From Telmatospirillum sp. (GTDB lineage Bacteria > Pseudomonadota > Alphaproteobacteria > CACIAM-22H2): DNA of 64,000 nucleotides. Below the pieces are notes generated by a model. That model saw nothing but the letters and a program-made list of their open reading frames with translations, ran no database searches and was not told the origin of the DNA. The stretch covers positions 1-64,000 of the forward strand of contig JADCGL010000028.1 in assembly GCA_020248985.1 (NCBI GenBank), in the 5' to 3' direction. Position numbers and translations under genes: made by a program. Positions 7,994-17,189 of the stretch are shown here, in pieces. Within the stretch, counting starts at the first letter, position 1. Each line of letters opens with the position of its first letter.

Positions 7994-9043
7994 ATGACCC
8001 AAGCAACATCCAAAACCCGCCGATCCTTCCTCGCCCAGACTGCAGCGGGGGCAAGCCTCGCCCTTGCCGCCCCTGCCCTTGCCCAGGTCCGCCGCAAGGA
8101 ACTCATCATCGGCGGTCCGGCCGGCATGACCGACGTCCTGAAAGAGGACGTGTTCCCGTCCTTCGAAAGGAAATACGGCTGCCGCGTTCTGTTCGACGGT
8201 TCGAGTTCGCTCGAAAATCTCAAGAAGATGCAGGCCGTCAAAGACCGCCCGCAATTTTCGGTCGTGCTGATGGACGATCCGGTAATGATCGTGGCGCAAG
8301 ACGAGAAGCTGATCGAGAAGATCGACCCCAAGAACATCCCGAACATCGGTGCCATCGTGCAGAACGCGATCGTGCGCGACGGCTGGTGGCTCTCCTACAA
8401 ATGGCCGCGCGCTTCGATCGCCTACAACTCGAAAAACCTTCCCGGCGGCACGCCGTCCTGGGCCATGCTGTGGGACCCGAAATACAAGGGCAAGGTCATG
8501 ATCCCGTCGGTGCGTGCGACGCAGATCCCGTTCATACTCGCAGCGGCAGCGCATCTCGAAACCGGCAAGCCGATCGCCGAAGCGCAGTACGACATCAACG
8601 CCGCCTTCAAGAAGCTTGCGACGATCCGCTCCAACCTGCTGCTGATCTACAACGGCTCGGCGCAGGTCGCGAACCTGATCGAAACCGGCGAAGCCACGCT
8701 GGGGGCGGGCATGTTCTCGTCCTACACGCTGTGGCGCAAACGCGCAGGGGCACCCGTCGATCTCGGCTATCCCCAAGAGGGCTCGTTCGCCATGCCGTCC
8801 GGAATCGCGAAGGTCGCCAAAGCGCCGGAGCCCGAACTTGCCGATGCCTTCATCAGCGAAACGCTCGGGGCCGAATACCAAAAAGTGTGGGCGGACAAGC
8901 TCTACGACACGCCCACGAACCCCTCGGTGACGCTGCCGCCGGAAGTGGCCGCCGCCTCGACGCTTACGGTCATCGACTGGGGCTTCGTGGCGCAGAACCG
9001 CAACGAATGGATGTCGCGGTTCGACCGCGAGATTGCGATCTGA
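7994..9043 (+). CDS. ABC transporter substrate-binding protein, PotD-like
   Basis: This exported solute-binding protein of 349 residues has a twin-arginine signal (KTRRSFLAQTAAGASLALA, cleavage near APALAQ, residue 31). After it comes the pattern of the Fe3+/polyamine-type cluster: KELIIGGPAGMTDVLKEDVFPSFERKYGCRVLFDGSSS, then WWLSYKWPRASIAYNSKNLP and PTWAMLWDPKYKGKV-like motifs. A ribosome site GGAG lies about 10 bases before the ATG. Two permease genes follow directly. It is clearly paralogous to the binding protein at 15301-16326, sharing the segment HLETGKP-AQYD. The ligand is unknown. Confidence 0.9.
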   Translation: MTQATSKTRRSFLAQTAAGASLALAAPALAQVRRKELIIGGPAGMTDVLKEDVFPSFERKYGCRVLFDGSSSLENLKKMQAVKDRPQFSVVLMDDPVMIVAQDEKLIEKIDPKNIPNIGAIVQNAIVRDGWWLSYKWPRASIAYNSKNLPGGTPSWAMLWDPKYKGKVMIPSVRATQIPFILAAAAHLETGKPIAEAQYDINAAFKKLATIRSNLLLIYNGSAQVANLIETGEATLGAGMFSSYTLWRKRAGAPVDLGYPQEGSFAMPSGIAKVAKAPEPELADAFISETLGAEYQKVWADKLYDTPTNPSVTLPPEVAAASTLTVIDWGFVAQNRNEWMSRFDREIAI

Positions 9044-9045
9044 CG

Positions 9046-9876
9046 GTGGCATTGCCGCGCATGGCCGCAGCCGGGTGGCTCGCCCTGCCCGCTGCGGCCT
9101 GGGCGACGATCTGCTTTCTGCTGCCGCTCGCCATTCTGTTCGCGACGAGCTTCCAGAGCGGCGACGGCGCGCCGTTCGGCGTTTTCGCGCGGATCTTCGG
9201 CGATTCCTACTATCGCGACGTCATCGCCAATACGGTCGTCTACGCTTCGGTCGTCACCTTCGCCTGCCTTGCGATCGGCTATCCGTTTGCGCTGGCGCTC
9301 GTGCGCCTGCCGGGCTGGCTCCAGGCCCTCGGCATGATCGCGATCCTGCTGCCGTTGACCGCCAGCGCCATCGTCAAAACCTTCGGCTGGACGATCCTGC
9401 TGCGCACGACCGGCCTCGTGAACAAGCTCTTGATGGCGATCGGCGCGATCGATGCGCCGATCCGCATCCTGTTTACGCTGCCCGGCCTCTATCTCGGCAC
9501 GATCAACATGCTGCTGCCTTTCATGATCCTGCCGATTTTCGCCGTGATGCGCCGCATCGACCCCACACTGCTCGACGCGGCCGCCACGCTGCGCTCCGGC
9601 CCCGTCGACCGGTTTCTGCGCGTTACGCTGCCACTGAGCCTACCGGGCGCATTCGCGGGGTTCTCAATCGTCTTTTCACTGGCGTCGTCGGCCTACGTCA
9701 TCCCGACCTTGCTGATTGGCGAACGCCACAAAGTGCTGTCGAAAGTCATCGCGCACAATTTTCTCGTCGCCAACGACCCCGCACTCGGTGCGGGCCTCGC
9801 CGTCGTGCTGCTTATCTTCTGCACTAGCATGATCGCCCTTGCCGCCCGTTTCGGGCGCGCGCGTAAGGAGAGCTAG
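9046..9876 (+). CDS. ABC transporter permease, PotB-like
   Basis: This inner-membrane permease of about 276 residues has six predicted hydrophobic segments. The EAA loop that contacts the ATPase is seen as LDAAATLRSGPVDRFL followed by LPLSLPGA. The start is taken as GTG at 9046, two bases after the upstream stop. An in-frame ATG at 9061 is an alternative. It abuts the second permease gene without a gap. Paralogous to 16323-17189. Confidence 0.9.
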   Translation: MALPRMAAAGWLALPAAAWATICFLLPLAILFATSFQSGDGAPFGVFARIFGDSYYRDVIANTVVYASVVTFACLAIGYPFALALVRLPGWLQALGMIAILLPLTASAIVKTFGWTILLRTTGLVNKLLMAIGAIDAPIRILFTLPGLYLGTINMLLPFMILPIFAVMRRIDPTLLDAAATLRSGPVDRFLRVTLPLSLPGAFAGFSIVFSLASSAYVIPTLLIGERHKVLSKVIAHNFLVANDPALGAGLAVVLLIFCTSMIALAARFGRARKES

Positions 9877-10668
9877 ATGGCGCGCGTTTTCATCGTGCTC
9901 GGACGGTTCTGGGCCTTGCTGGTCATCGTGTTTCTGCTCGCACCCATTTTCGTGACAGTCGCGGTGTCTTTTTCGCCGTCGGCCGTGTTCGATTTTCCGG
10001 TCGATCGCCTATCGACGCGCTGGTACGAGCGACTGTCGCGCCAATCGAGCTTCTGGGAGGCGTTGGGTACGTCGGCCTGGATCGCTTCGGTTTCCACGCT
10101 GCTTGCGGTCGCCTTGGCGACCCCGGCCGCCATCGCGATCGCGACACGCGCGATCCCAGGCGCCCGCACGCTTGCCGGGCTCCTCACCTCGCCGCTGATG
10201 ATGCCGGGGCTCGTCGTCGGGATCGCATTTTTGCAGGCATTCCGCGCGGTCGGCTTGCGCGACGCTCAGACGTGCCTCGTGATCGCGCATGTTATCATTA
10301 CGCTGCCCTATATCGTGCGCACGCTTCTGGCCTCGCTGCATCTGTTCGATTTTTCGCTGATCGACGCAGCCCGCACGCTCGGCTCAACCTGGCCCGGGGC
10401 CGTCGCCAAAGTTCTGCTGCCGGCCCTTTTTCCGGCCGTCGTCACGGGAAGTGCTTTCGCCTTTCTCGCCTCGTTCGACAACTACTCGATCTCGCTGTTT
10501 CTCGTGGACGTCACGGCGCGCACCTTGCCGATCCAGGTCCTGAACTATCTCGAAACCGGGGCCGACCCCACGATCGCCGCCATCTCGACGATCCTTTTGT
10601 GCTTCACCGTGCTCGCATTACTGCTCGCCGACCGCATCGTCGGCGTGCGGCGGCTGGATCTTGGTTGA
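9877..10668 (+). CDS. ABC transporter permease, PotC-like
   Basis: This second inner-membrane permease of the cassette has 263 residues and six hydrophobic segments. The EAA loop is IDAARTLGSTWPGAVAKVLLP. The N-terminal region SFSPSAVFDFPVDRLSTRWYERL is the typical PotC-type periplasmic start. It begins on the base after the upstream stop, and its own stop overlaps the next ATG (TGATG). No ATPase gene lies in this cassette; the candidates are the one at 4725-5831 or the one at 14106-15260. Paralogous to 17186-17983, which has DLPSRGLSLRWYEAV at the same place. Confidence 0.9.
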   Translation: MARVFIVLGRFWALLVIVFLLAPIFVTVAVSFSPSAVFDFPVDRLSTRWYERLSRQSSFWEALGTSAWIASVSTLLAVALATPAAIAIATRAIPGARTLAGLLTSPLMMPGLVVGIAFLQAFRAVGLRDAQTCLVIAHVIITLPYIVRTLLASLHLFDFSLIDAARTLGSTWPGAVAKVLLPALFPAVVTGSAFAFLASFDNYSISLFLVDVTARTLPIQVLNYLETGADPTIAAISTILLCFTVLALLLADRIVGVRRLDLG

Positions 10669-12212
10669 TGTCGGCGCCGAACGCGCCGATGCGCCTGTCG
10701 CCCGAGGCAGTGTTGCTGCCGGGTCAAGCGCACGCCGCAACCGGCCTCGACGTGGCGGTCCGCGACGGGCGCATCGAGGCCATCCTGCCGCGCGGGCGAA
10801 GCGACGCGCCGAGCGTGGCCCTGCCGGGCCAGCTTCTGATGCCGGGCGCGATCAACGCGCACCAGCATGGGCGCGGTGTGACGAACCTGCAGTACGGCTT
10901 TCGCGACGAACGCCTCGAGACGTCCTTGCATGCGCGCATGGGCCACGGACGGCTCGATCCCTATTGGGCGACGATGCTCGCGGCCCGCCGCATGATCGCC
11001 AGCGGCATCACGGGCTGCGTGCAAGGCAACGTGCCCTACGGGACGGGCGATTTCGTCGGCGAGACCGCGAAGATCTTGTCCGCCTACTCGGATGCGGGCC
11101 TGCGCGCGCTTGTCTGCCTCGGCGCACTCGACCGAGCTCATATCGTCTATCCGCATTTCGACGAAGCGGTGTTCCTCGCAGGTTTGCCGGCCGACCTTGC
11201 GGCGGCAATGCAAGCACGCCGCAAGACCCCCTATGCGGCCGATGCCGCGGCGACGATCGCGACAATGTCGGCCCTGCTTGCCGATTGGGGCATGCATCCG
11301 CTGCTTTCGTTGGGCTACGGCCCGGCGGGCCCGCAATGGCTCTCCGACGAATCGTTCGCCGCGCTTGCGGCCGATGCACGCAAGCGCGGCTTGATGCTGC
11401 ACTACCATTGCCTCGAATCCTGGACGCAGCGCGCGGCCTGCGACCGGCTCTATCCCGAAGGCTGCCTCGAACGCATGCGCCGGCTGGGCGCCCTGCACGA
11501 GCGCATCTCGATCGCGCACGGCGTATGGCTCGACGACCACGACATCGAAATCGCCGCGCAAGCGAATGCCACGCTCGTGCGCTGTGCGGGCTCGAACCTC
11601 AATCTCGCCGTCGGCATCGCACCGACCGCACGCTATGCGGCGGCGGGCTTACGCGTCGCGATCGGTACCGACGGCCGCACGATCGACGATTCGGAAGACA
11701 TATGGCGCGAAGCGCGCCTTGTGGCGGCCCTCGCCAACGGCGATTCCTGGTCAGATCCCGAACCGATCGATGCGGCCACGTTTGCGAAGATGCTGACCGC
11801 GAACGGTGCGCGCGCTGCCGGCTTTGCCGACGTCGGCGAGATACGCGCGGGCTGGCATGCCGACATGATCGCAATCGATCTGTCGCTTCTGTCCGGCACC
11901 TATGTCGATCCCGATCTGCCGACGCTCGATCTGCTCGCCAAACGCATGACGGCGGAGTGTGTGCGCATGACTATGGTGGGTGGTCGCATCCTCTATCGCG
12001 ACGGCATCTTCGCCGAGCCTAAGCTTGCGCGCGCCGACAGCGAAGCCGCCGAGCAAGCGCGGCGCGCGAAAGCGACGGCAGATCCGGCAGCCGGCAGCCT
12101 TTCCGCGCGTCTGCGCCCGCATCTCGAATCCCACTACCGAAGCTGGGTCCCAACTTCGCCGACGCGCCACGCCGCCGATGCGCGTGCGCACGTGCCGGTC
12201 AGCGGGCTCTAG
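10668..12212 (+). CDS. metal-dependent amidohydrolase, ATZ/TRZ/cytosine-deaminase-like
   Basis: This 514-residue hydrolase of the amidohydrolase superfamily has a metal-binding HxH at H65/H67 (AINAHQHGRG). Further metal or catalytic histidines are in LMLHYHCLES and SIAHGVWLDDHD, and the catalytic Asp is in VAIGTDGRTIDD. The ATG overlaps the stop of the PotC-like gene. Members of this family deaminate or dechlorinate N-heterocycles (cytosine, triazines, guanine, S-adenosylhomocysteine). The context of a nucleobase-like transporter and oxygenases favours an N-heterocycle or its ring-opened product. The substrate is not determined. It is not closely similar to the amidohydrolases at 22263 or 53614. 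Confidence 0.9.
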   Translation: MSAPNAPMRLSPEAVLLPGQAHAATGLDVAVRDGRIEAILPRGRSDAPSVALPGQLLMPGAINAHQHGRGVTNLQYGFRDERLETSLHARMGHGRLDPYWATMLAARRMIASGITGCVQGNVPYGTGDFVGETAKILSAYSDAGLRALVCLGALDRAHIVYPHFDEAVFLAGLPADLAAAMQARRKTPYAADAAATIATMSALLADWGMHPLLSLGYGPAGPQWLSDESFAALAADARKRGLMLHYHCLESWTQRAACDRLYPEGCLERMRRLGALHERISIAHGVWLDDHDIEIAAQANATLVRCAGSNLNLAVGIAPTARYAAAGLRVAIGTDGRTIDDSEDIWREARLVAALANGDSWSDPEPIDAATFAKMLTANGARAAGFADVGEIRAGWHADMIAIDLSLLSGTYVDPDLPTLDLLAKRMTAECVRMTMVGGRILYRDGIFAEPKLARADSEAAEQARRAKATADPAAGSLSARLRPHLESHYRSWVPTSPTRHAADARAHVPVSGL

Positions 12213-12223
12213 GGAGCGACCGA

Positions 12224-13240
12224 ATGCAGATACCGAAAGTCGACATCTCCGCGTTCGTTGCGAATGACGAAGCGGCCAAACCGCAAATCGCCAAAGCGGT
12301 GGCCGCCGCCTGCCGCACGAACGGCTTTTTCCTGATCGAAAAACACGGGCTGCCGGACGATCTGTTGCCCACTGCCTTCGCAACGGCGCGCGCGTTCTTT
12401 GAGCTGCCGCTCGAAGAGAAAGCCAAATGCGCGCCGCCGTCGCGCGAAGTGTTCCGCGGCTATTTCGGCCGCGAGATGCGTCGCACGGCGGCCTATCGCG
12501 AGAAGGTCGAGCATGGCGACCTCAAGGAAGAGTTTCTCGTGGGCGCGCCGACGCCGCGCCCGCCCGTCCGCCTGCGCATGCCATGGCCCGAGGAAGGCCC
12601 GGAAACAATCGACTGGATCGAGGCCGAAAACATCTGGCCAGCCGAACCGGCTGCGTTCAGGCCCGTGTTCGAACGCTTCTATACCGAGATGGACAAGCTT
12701 GCGGGCGTCGTCTGCCGCATCTTCGCGATGTCGCTGGGTCTGCCCGAGACCTATTTTGCCGACAAAACGGACCGGCACGGCGCCACCGCGAATTGGGGCT
12801 ACTACCCGCCGCAGGAAACGCCGCCGAAGCCGGGCCAAATCCGCCAAGGTGCGCACACGGACATCGGCGGCTTCACGATCCTTGCCGCCGACCGCGCACC
12901 CGGCGGCCTGCAGGTGCAGGATCCGGACGGCGGCTGGCACGACGTGCTGATCCCCGACGGCGCGCTTGCCATCAATCTCGGCGACCTGCTCGAGAGATGG
13001 ACCAACCGGCGCTGGAAAGCGACGATGCATCGCGTCGTCAATCCGCCGGAAGCGCTTCGAAACACCGCACGGCAATCGATGGGCTTCTTCTTCAAACCCA
13101 ACGCCGACGCCGTGATCGCGTGCCTTCCGACCTGCCGCGACGCCGCAACACCGGCCGAATTCCCCGAGATCCTGGCGGGCGAACACATGCTCTACCGCAT
13201 GCTCGCCTCGCGCCGAAACATGAAAAAGGCAACCGCATGA
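12224..13240 (+). CDS. 2OG-Fe(II) oxygenase, isopenicillin-N-synthase-like (paralogue 2)
   Basis: This 338-residue 2-oxoglutarate/Fe(II) dioxygenase has iron ligands H211 and D213 (RQGAHTDIGG) and H269 (TMHRVVNPP), with the 2OG Arg R283 in RQSMGFF. The N-terminal DIOX_N segment IPKVDISAF and GFFLIEKHGLP are clear. It is one of four IPNS-like paralogues in the window (6927, 12224, 20305, 27632). The start lies 11 bases after the amidohydrolase stop, and its end overlaps the TauD-like gene start (ATGA). Two unrelated types of 2OG oxygenase in tandem suggest two successive hydroxylations or two alternative substrates (inference). Confidence 0.9.
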   Translation: MQIPKVDISAFVANDEAAKPQIAKAVAAACRTNGFFLIEKHGLPDDLLPTAFATARAFFELPLEEKAKCAPPSREVFRGYFGREMRRTAAYREKVEHGDLKEEFLVGAPTPRPPVRLRMPWPEEGPETIDWIEAENIWPAEPAAFRPVFERFYTEMDKLAGVVCRIFAMSLGLPETYFADKTDRHGATANWGYYPPQETPPKPGQIRQGAHTDIGGFTILAADRAPGGLQVQDPDGGWHDVLIPDGALAINLGDLLERWTNRRWKATMHRVVNPPEALRNTARQSMGFFFKPNADAVIACLPTCRDAATPAEFPEILAGEHMLYRMLASRRNMKKATA

Positions 13241-14109
13241 CACACGCACAAACTCTCGCCAAGCCCGCCACCGAAGCAGGCACGGTTCTTCGCGTCGAGA
13301 CAGTCATCGACGGGTTCGTCGCCCGCATTCGCGGCATCGACATAACGGCGATGGACGATGCGACGTTCGCCGCGCTCTACCGGCAGTTTCTCGCCACGCC
13401 CGTGCTGGTGTTTCCCGACCAGCCGAAGGACGCCGCTGCGTTTTTCGCGTTCACCAATCGCTTCGGCCAAGTGGTCGAGCATGTGCTGAACCAGTTCCAC
13501 CATCCGAGCGTTTGGGGCGTGTCCTTCATCACCAATGTGCGCCCCGACGGCGCGCCCGATCCGGTCGGCTACAAGCGTTCGCGCGAATGGCACACCGACC
13601 GCAGCTACGACACGAACCCCGGCAAGACGACGGCGCTGCTGGCGCTCGAAATGCCCGAGATCGGCGGAAAGACAGATTTCGCGGACATGTACGCGGCCTA
13701 TTCGGCGCTACCCGACGATCTGCGCCTCGCCCTCGCCGGAAAAGTCGGCATCTTCCGCTGGAGCGGGCGCAAGGCCGAAGGGTCGGTCAATCTCACGCCG
13801 GACCAGTCCGCGCGGCTCGTCGATGCCACCCATCCGATCCTGCAGCTGCATCCTGAAAGCGGTCGACCGACCGTCTATGTCGATCCCGGAAATCTGATCG
13901 GGATCGTGGGCATGATGCCGGCCGAGAGCGAACCGATCCTGCAGCGCCTGTTCGCGCATTGCCTGCAGCCCGCCTTCCACTATGCCCACAAATGGACGGT
14001 TGGCGAGCTGGTGATCTGGGACAATCGCTGCTCGATGCATCGTGCGGCCGGCGGCTACGCGCCGACCGAGCGGCGCATTCTCATTCGCACCCAGACGCAG
14101 AGCCGGTGA
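13237..14109 (+). CDS. TauD/TfdA-family 2-oxoglutarate/Fe(II) dioxygenase (second copy)
   Basis: This 290-residue TauD/TfdA-type dioxygenase has iron ligands H119 and D121 (REWHTDRSYDT) and H268 (CSMHRAAGGY), and a C-terminal Arg in ERRILIRTQ. It shares architecture and motifs with the enzyme at 3732-4565. The ATG at 13237 overlaps the stop of the preceding oxygenase gene. Its own stop overlaps the GTG of the next ABC ATPase gene. The substrate is unknown. The position inside the transporter/amidohydrolase operon implies that the imported compound or an early intermediate is hydroxylated. Confidence 0.9.
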   Translation: MTHAQTLAKPATEAGTVLRVETVIDGFVARIRGIDITAMDDATFAALYRQFLATPVLVFPDQPKDAAAFFAFTNRFGQVVEHVLNQFHHPSVWGVSFITNVRPDGAPDPVGYKRSREWHTDRSYDTNPGKTTALLALEMPEIGGKTDFADMYAAYSALPDDLRLALAGKVGIFRWSGRKAEGSVNLTPDQSARLVDATHPILQLHPESGRPTVYVDPGNLIGIVGMMPAESEPILQRLFAHCLQPAFHYAHKWTVGELVIWDNRCSMHRAAGGYAPTERRILIRTQTQSR

Positions 14110-15260
14110 AAGGCAGCTCGAAACCGCATCTGCATCTGGCGGCCGTAGGCCAAGGCAAGCCTGCGGACGCGCCGGAGAGGCTTGCCTATCTCGATATCGG
14201 CGGCGTCGCCAAAAGCTTCCGCAACGTGAAGGTTCTCGACGATCTCGATATCGCAATCCGCCGCGGCGAGATCGTTTCGCTGCTGGGGCCCTCGGGCTGC
14301 GGCAAGACGACGCTGCTGCGCGCCATCGCCGGCTTGATCGACGTCGATGCGGGCCGCATCCGCGTGGGCGGTGTCGACATCACCGACCTCCCCACGCACC
14401 GGCGCGAAGTCGGCGTCGTATTCCAAAACTACGCGCTCTTCCCGCATCTCGACGTTCGCGGCAATATCGGCGTCGGCCTGCGCGCCAAGGGTCTCGGACG
14501 CGCCGCGATCGCGGCACGCGTCGACGAGATGCTGAAGCTCACGCGGCTCGAAGATCTGGCGAGCCGCTCGGTCGGCGCATTGTCGGGCGGGCAGCAGCAG
14601 CGCGTGGCGGTCGCGCGCGCACTTGCGGTCTCGCCGCGCCTTCTGCTACTCGACGAGCCCTTCAGCGCGCTCGACCGCAAGCTGCGCGAAACCATGCAGG
14701 TGGAGCTGCGCGGGCTGCTCGCCGCACACGGCATCACAGCGATCTTCGTGACGCACGACCAGGAAGAAGCGATGGTCGTCTCCGACCGCATCGCCGTCAT
14801 GCGCGAAGGCCGCATCGAGCAGTTTGCCGACGTGGCATCCCTCTACAACACACCCGCCACGCGCTTCGTCTACGAATTCGTGGGTCTTTCGACCGTCATT
14901 GCGGGAACTGTACGCACGCAGATCGACGGGATCTGCGACGTGCAAACGCGCCTCGGTCCGATCCGCGTGCCGGGAAGTTTCATGCGCGGCGCTTCGGTCG
15001 TCGTCTGCCTGCGGCCGGAAGCGATATCGCTGCGCCCGTCCGCAACGCAGGGGGCGCCGATCAAAATCGGCTGCCCCGTTCGCCATGTCTCGTTTTTCGG
15101 TTCTCGCGGCCTCGTCTATGGCGACGTGCCGGAGCCGGAGCGCTTCGTCGTCGAACTCGATGCGCAGGATCTCGCCGCAATCCGCCCCGGCGAAAGCGTC
15201 GACTTTTTCTGCGACCCGTCCGCCGCCCGCCTATTTCCAGCCGAAACGGCGCCTGCTTGA
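14106..15260 (+). CDS. ABC transporter ATP-binding protein, PotA-like (second cassette)
   Basis: This 384-residue ATPase has Walker A GPSGCGKTT at residues 61-69, a Q-loop at VVFQNYALFPH, signature LSGGQQQR, Walker B LLLLDEPFSALD, and a TOBE-type C-terminus. GTG at 14106 (GTGA overlap) is chosen as start because it directly continues the chain of overlapping genes. It is closely similar to the ATPase at 4725-5831 (DRKLRE-MQ, NRPATAF/NTPATRF, FVGLST). It is followed by its own binding protein and two permeases, making a complete four-gene importer. Confidence 0.92.
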   Translation: MKGSSKPHLHLAAVGQGKPADAPERLAYLDIGGVAKSFRNVKVLDDLDIAIRRGEIVSLLGPSGCGKTTLLRAIAGLIDVDAGRIRVGGVDITDLPTHRREVGVVFQNYALFPHLDVRGNIGVGLRAKGLGRAAIAARVDEMLKLTRLEDLASRSVGALSGGQQQRVAVARALAVSPRLLLLDEPFSALDRKLRETMQVELRGLLAAHGITAIFVTHDQEEAMVVSDRIAVMREGRIEQFADVASLYNTPATRFVYEFVGLSTVIAGTVRTQIDGICDVQTRLGPIRVPGSFMRGASVVVCLRPEAISLRPSATQGAPIKIGCPVRHVSFFGSRGLVYGDVPEPERFVVELDAQDLAAIRPGESVDFFCDPSAARLFPAETAPA

Positions 15261-15300
15261 GCGCCGTACTTTTCCCTTCGCGATCGAAAAGGAGTTCGCC

Positions 15301-16326
15301 ATGAAACGTCGTGGATTTATCGGAACCGGCATCGCCGGCGGTCTTCTGCTCGCAGCCCCTACCGTGGTGCGCGCGCAGACCCGCCAGATCCTGATCGCCG
15401 GGCCATCCGCGCAGGCGAAGATGTTCGAGACCGACGTTCAGCCGATCGTCGAAAAACGCACGGGCGTAAAGATCGTTTTCGACGGCTCGATCTCGGTCAA
15501 GCACCTCCAGGTGCTCGAGGCTGAACGCAGTGCGCCGACCTATTCGCTCGCCTGGATGCCCGACACGGACATGATCACCGCCGTCGAGAAGGGCCTTCTC
15601 GAGCCGCTCGATGCCGCGAAGATCCCGAACCTTTCGAAATTGCTGCCCGGTGCCTACGATCCGCGCAATCCGTGGGTCCAGATGAAAGTCGCGCGCTTCT
15701 CGGTCGGCATCAACACCGACCGCGTCAAGCCCACGCTCGCCGCTTGGGCCGATCTTTGGGGCCCGTTCTACAAGAACAAAGTTTTAGTCCCCGCCTTCCA
15801 ATTGACGCAAGGACCGATGATGCTGGCAATGGCGGCCCATCTCGAGACCGGCAAACCTTTGGCGCAAGCGCAGTACGACGTCGATGCCGGCTACAAGCGC
15901 CTGCGCACGCTCAAACCGTCGATTCTCAACGTGTTCTCGGCATCACCCCAGGCGATCACGCTGCTCGAACAGGGCGAAGCCTATGCGGTGGTCGGCCTCT
16001 TCTCGTCGGTCCTCTATCCGCGCATGCGCGCAGGCGTGCCGATCGACCTGCCGATGCCGCGCGAAGGGGCGTTCGGCAGCCCCAACTGCCTTGGGCGCAT
16101 CGCCAAAGGGCCCAATGCCGATCTCGCCAATGCCGTCGTCGACGCGATGCTGGATATCGACGTGCAGAAGATCATGATGGAACGCACGTTCGACTCGCCC
16201 GTGCGCGGCGAGGCTGGGCTCGTGCCCGGCGTCATCGGGGCGGACAAACTTTTCGCGCTCGATCCCGCCTTCTGGGGCAAGGAGCGCGCGAAGATCGCCC
16301 CCGGCTACGCGGCAGCGCTCGCGTGA
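15301..16326 (+). CDS. ABC transporter substrate-binding protein, PotD-like (second cassette)
   Basis: This 341-residue exported binding protein has an RR-containing signal (MKRRGFIGTGIAGGLLLAAPTVVRAQ). An AAGGAG ribosome site lies eight bases before the ATG. The mature part (RQILIAGPSAQAKMFETDVQPIVEKRTGVKIVFDGS) parallels the protein at 7994-9043, with shared HLETGKPLAQAQYDVDAGYKRL. The pair therefore seems to come from duplication of a whole transporter cassette. The ligand is unknown and probably related for the two cassettes. The stop overlaps the permease start (GTGA). Confidence 0.9.
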   Translation: MKRRGFIGTGIAGGLLLAAPTVVRAQTRQILIAGPSAQAKMFETDVQPIVEKRTGVKIVFDGSISVKHLQVLEAERSAPTYSLAWMPDTDMITAVEKGLLEPLDAAKIPNLSKLLPGAYDPRNPWVQMKVARFSVGINTDRVKPTLAAWADLWGPFYKNKVLVPAFQLTQGPMMLAMAAHLETGKPLAQAQYDVDAGYKRLRTLKPSILNVFSASPQAITLLEQGEAYAVVGLFSSVLYPRMRAGVPIDLPMPREGAFGSPNCLGRIAKGPNADLANAVVDAMLDIDVQKIMMERTFDSPVRGEAGLVPGVIGADKLFALDPAFWGKERAKIAPGYAAALA

Positions 16327-17189
16327 GTGCCAGCATCGCCGCACCGCGTGCCGAACGGAATCGCGCCAGCACGACGCTCGCCGCGTCGCTGCTGGCCCTA
16401 CCGCCGGTCGCATTTCTCGTTGTCGCTTTCGCAGTACCGATGGCGATCGTTTTTCTGCTCGCGGTGCGCAGGCCGGAAGGCTTCACGCTGCAGCATCTCG
16501 TCGCGTTCTTCGCAACGGCCGCCGGCCGCACGATGGTCGCCAATACAATCGCCTACGGCGTCGGCACCGGCATCATCTGCTGCGTGCTCGGCTTTCCGCT
16601 CGGCTACGTGATTTCGCGCGCTGGTCCGAGAACCCAAGTCGTGCTGATCGTGCTGACGTTTCTGCCGCTCTGCACGAGCGTGATCATCAAGGGCTTTGCG
16701 ATCACATTGCTTCTGAAGTCGAACGGCATCGTCAATTCGGCGCTGATGGCGTTCGGCATCGTCGATGCGCCGGTTCGGCTCATCTTCACCGAGGTGGCGC
16801 TCTTTGTGGGCTCGGTGAACGTGTTTCTGCCGTTCGCGGTGCTTCCGGTCTATGCCGTACTCGCCGAGCGCGGGCGCGATCTCGAGGATGCGGCGGCCAC
16901 ACTCGGCTGCAGCCCGGCCTTCGCGCTGTTCCGGATCGTGCTGCCGCTCGCGCGCCCGGGCTTGTTGGCGGCCTTCTCGATCGTCGCGGCTCAGGCAATG
17001 TCGGCATACGTGGTCCCCACCTTGCTGATCGGCGACCGCTTCCGTGTGCTTTCGCGGGGGGCGTACGACGCCTACATTCTACACGATCCCGTCGGCGCCT
17101 CGGTCGCGGCCCTCGTGCTGCTCGTCACGGCACTTGGGATCGTGTCGCTCGCAAACCGCTTTGCGGGCACGAGGCGCGCCGTCGCATGA
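16323..17189 (+). CDS. ABC transporter permease, PotB-like (second cassette)
   Basis: This 288-residue inner-membrane permease has hydrophobic segments spread through the sequence and an EAA loop at LEDAAATLGCSPAFALFRIVLPLARPG. The GTG start at 16323 overlaps the stop of the binding-protein gene, and the end overlaps the second permease start (ATGA). Paralogous to 9046-9876. Confidence 0.9.
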   Translation: MSASIAAPRAERNRASTTLAASLLALPPVAFLVVAFAVPMAIVFLLAVRRPEGFTLQHLVAFFATAAGRTMVANTIAYGVGTGIICCVLGFPLGYVISRAGPRTQVVLIVLTFLPLCTSVIIKGFAITLLLKSNGIVNSALMAFGIVDAPVRLIFTEVALFVGSVNVFLPFAVLPVYAVLAERGRDLEDAAATLGCSPAFALFRIVLPLARPGLLAAFSIVAAQAMSAYVVPTLLIGDRFRVLSRGAYDAYILHDPVGASVAALVLLVTALGIVSLANRFAGTRRAVA

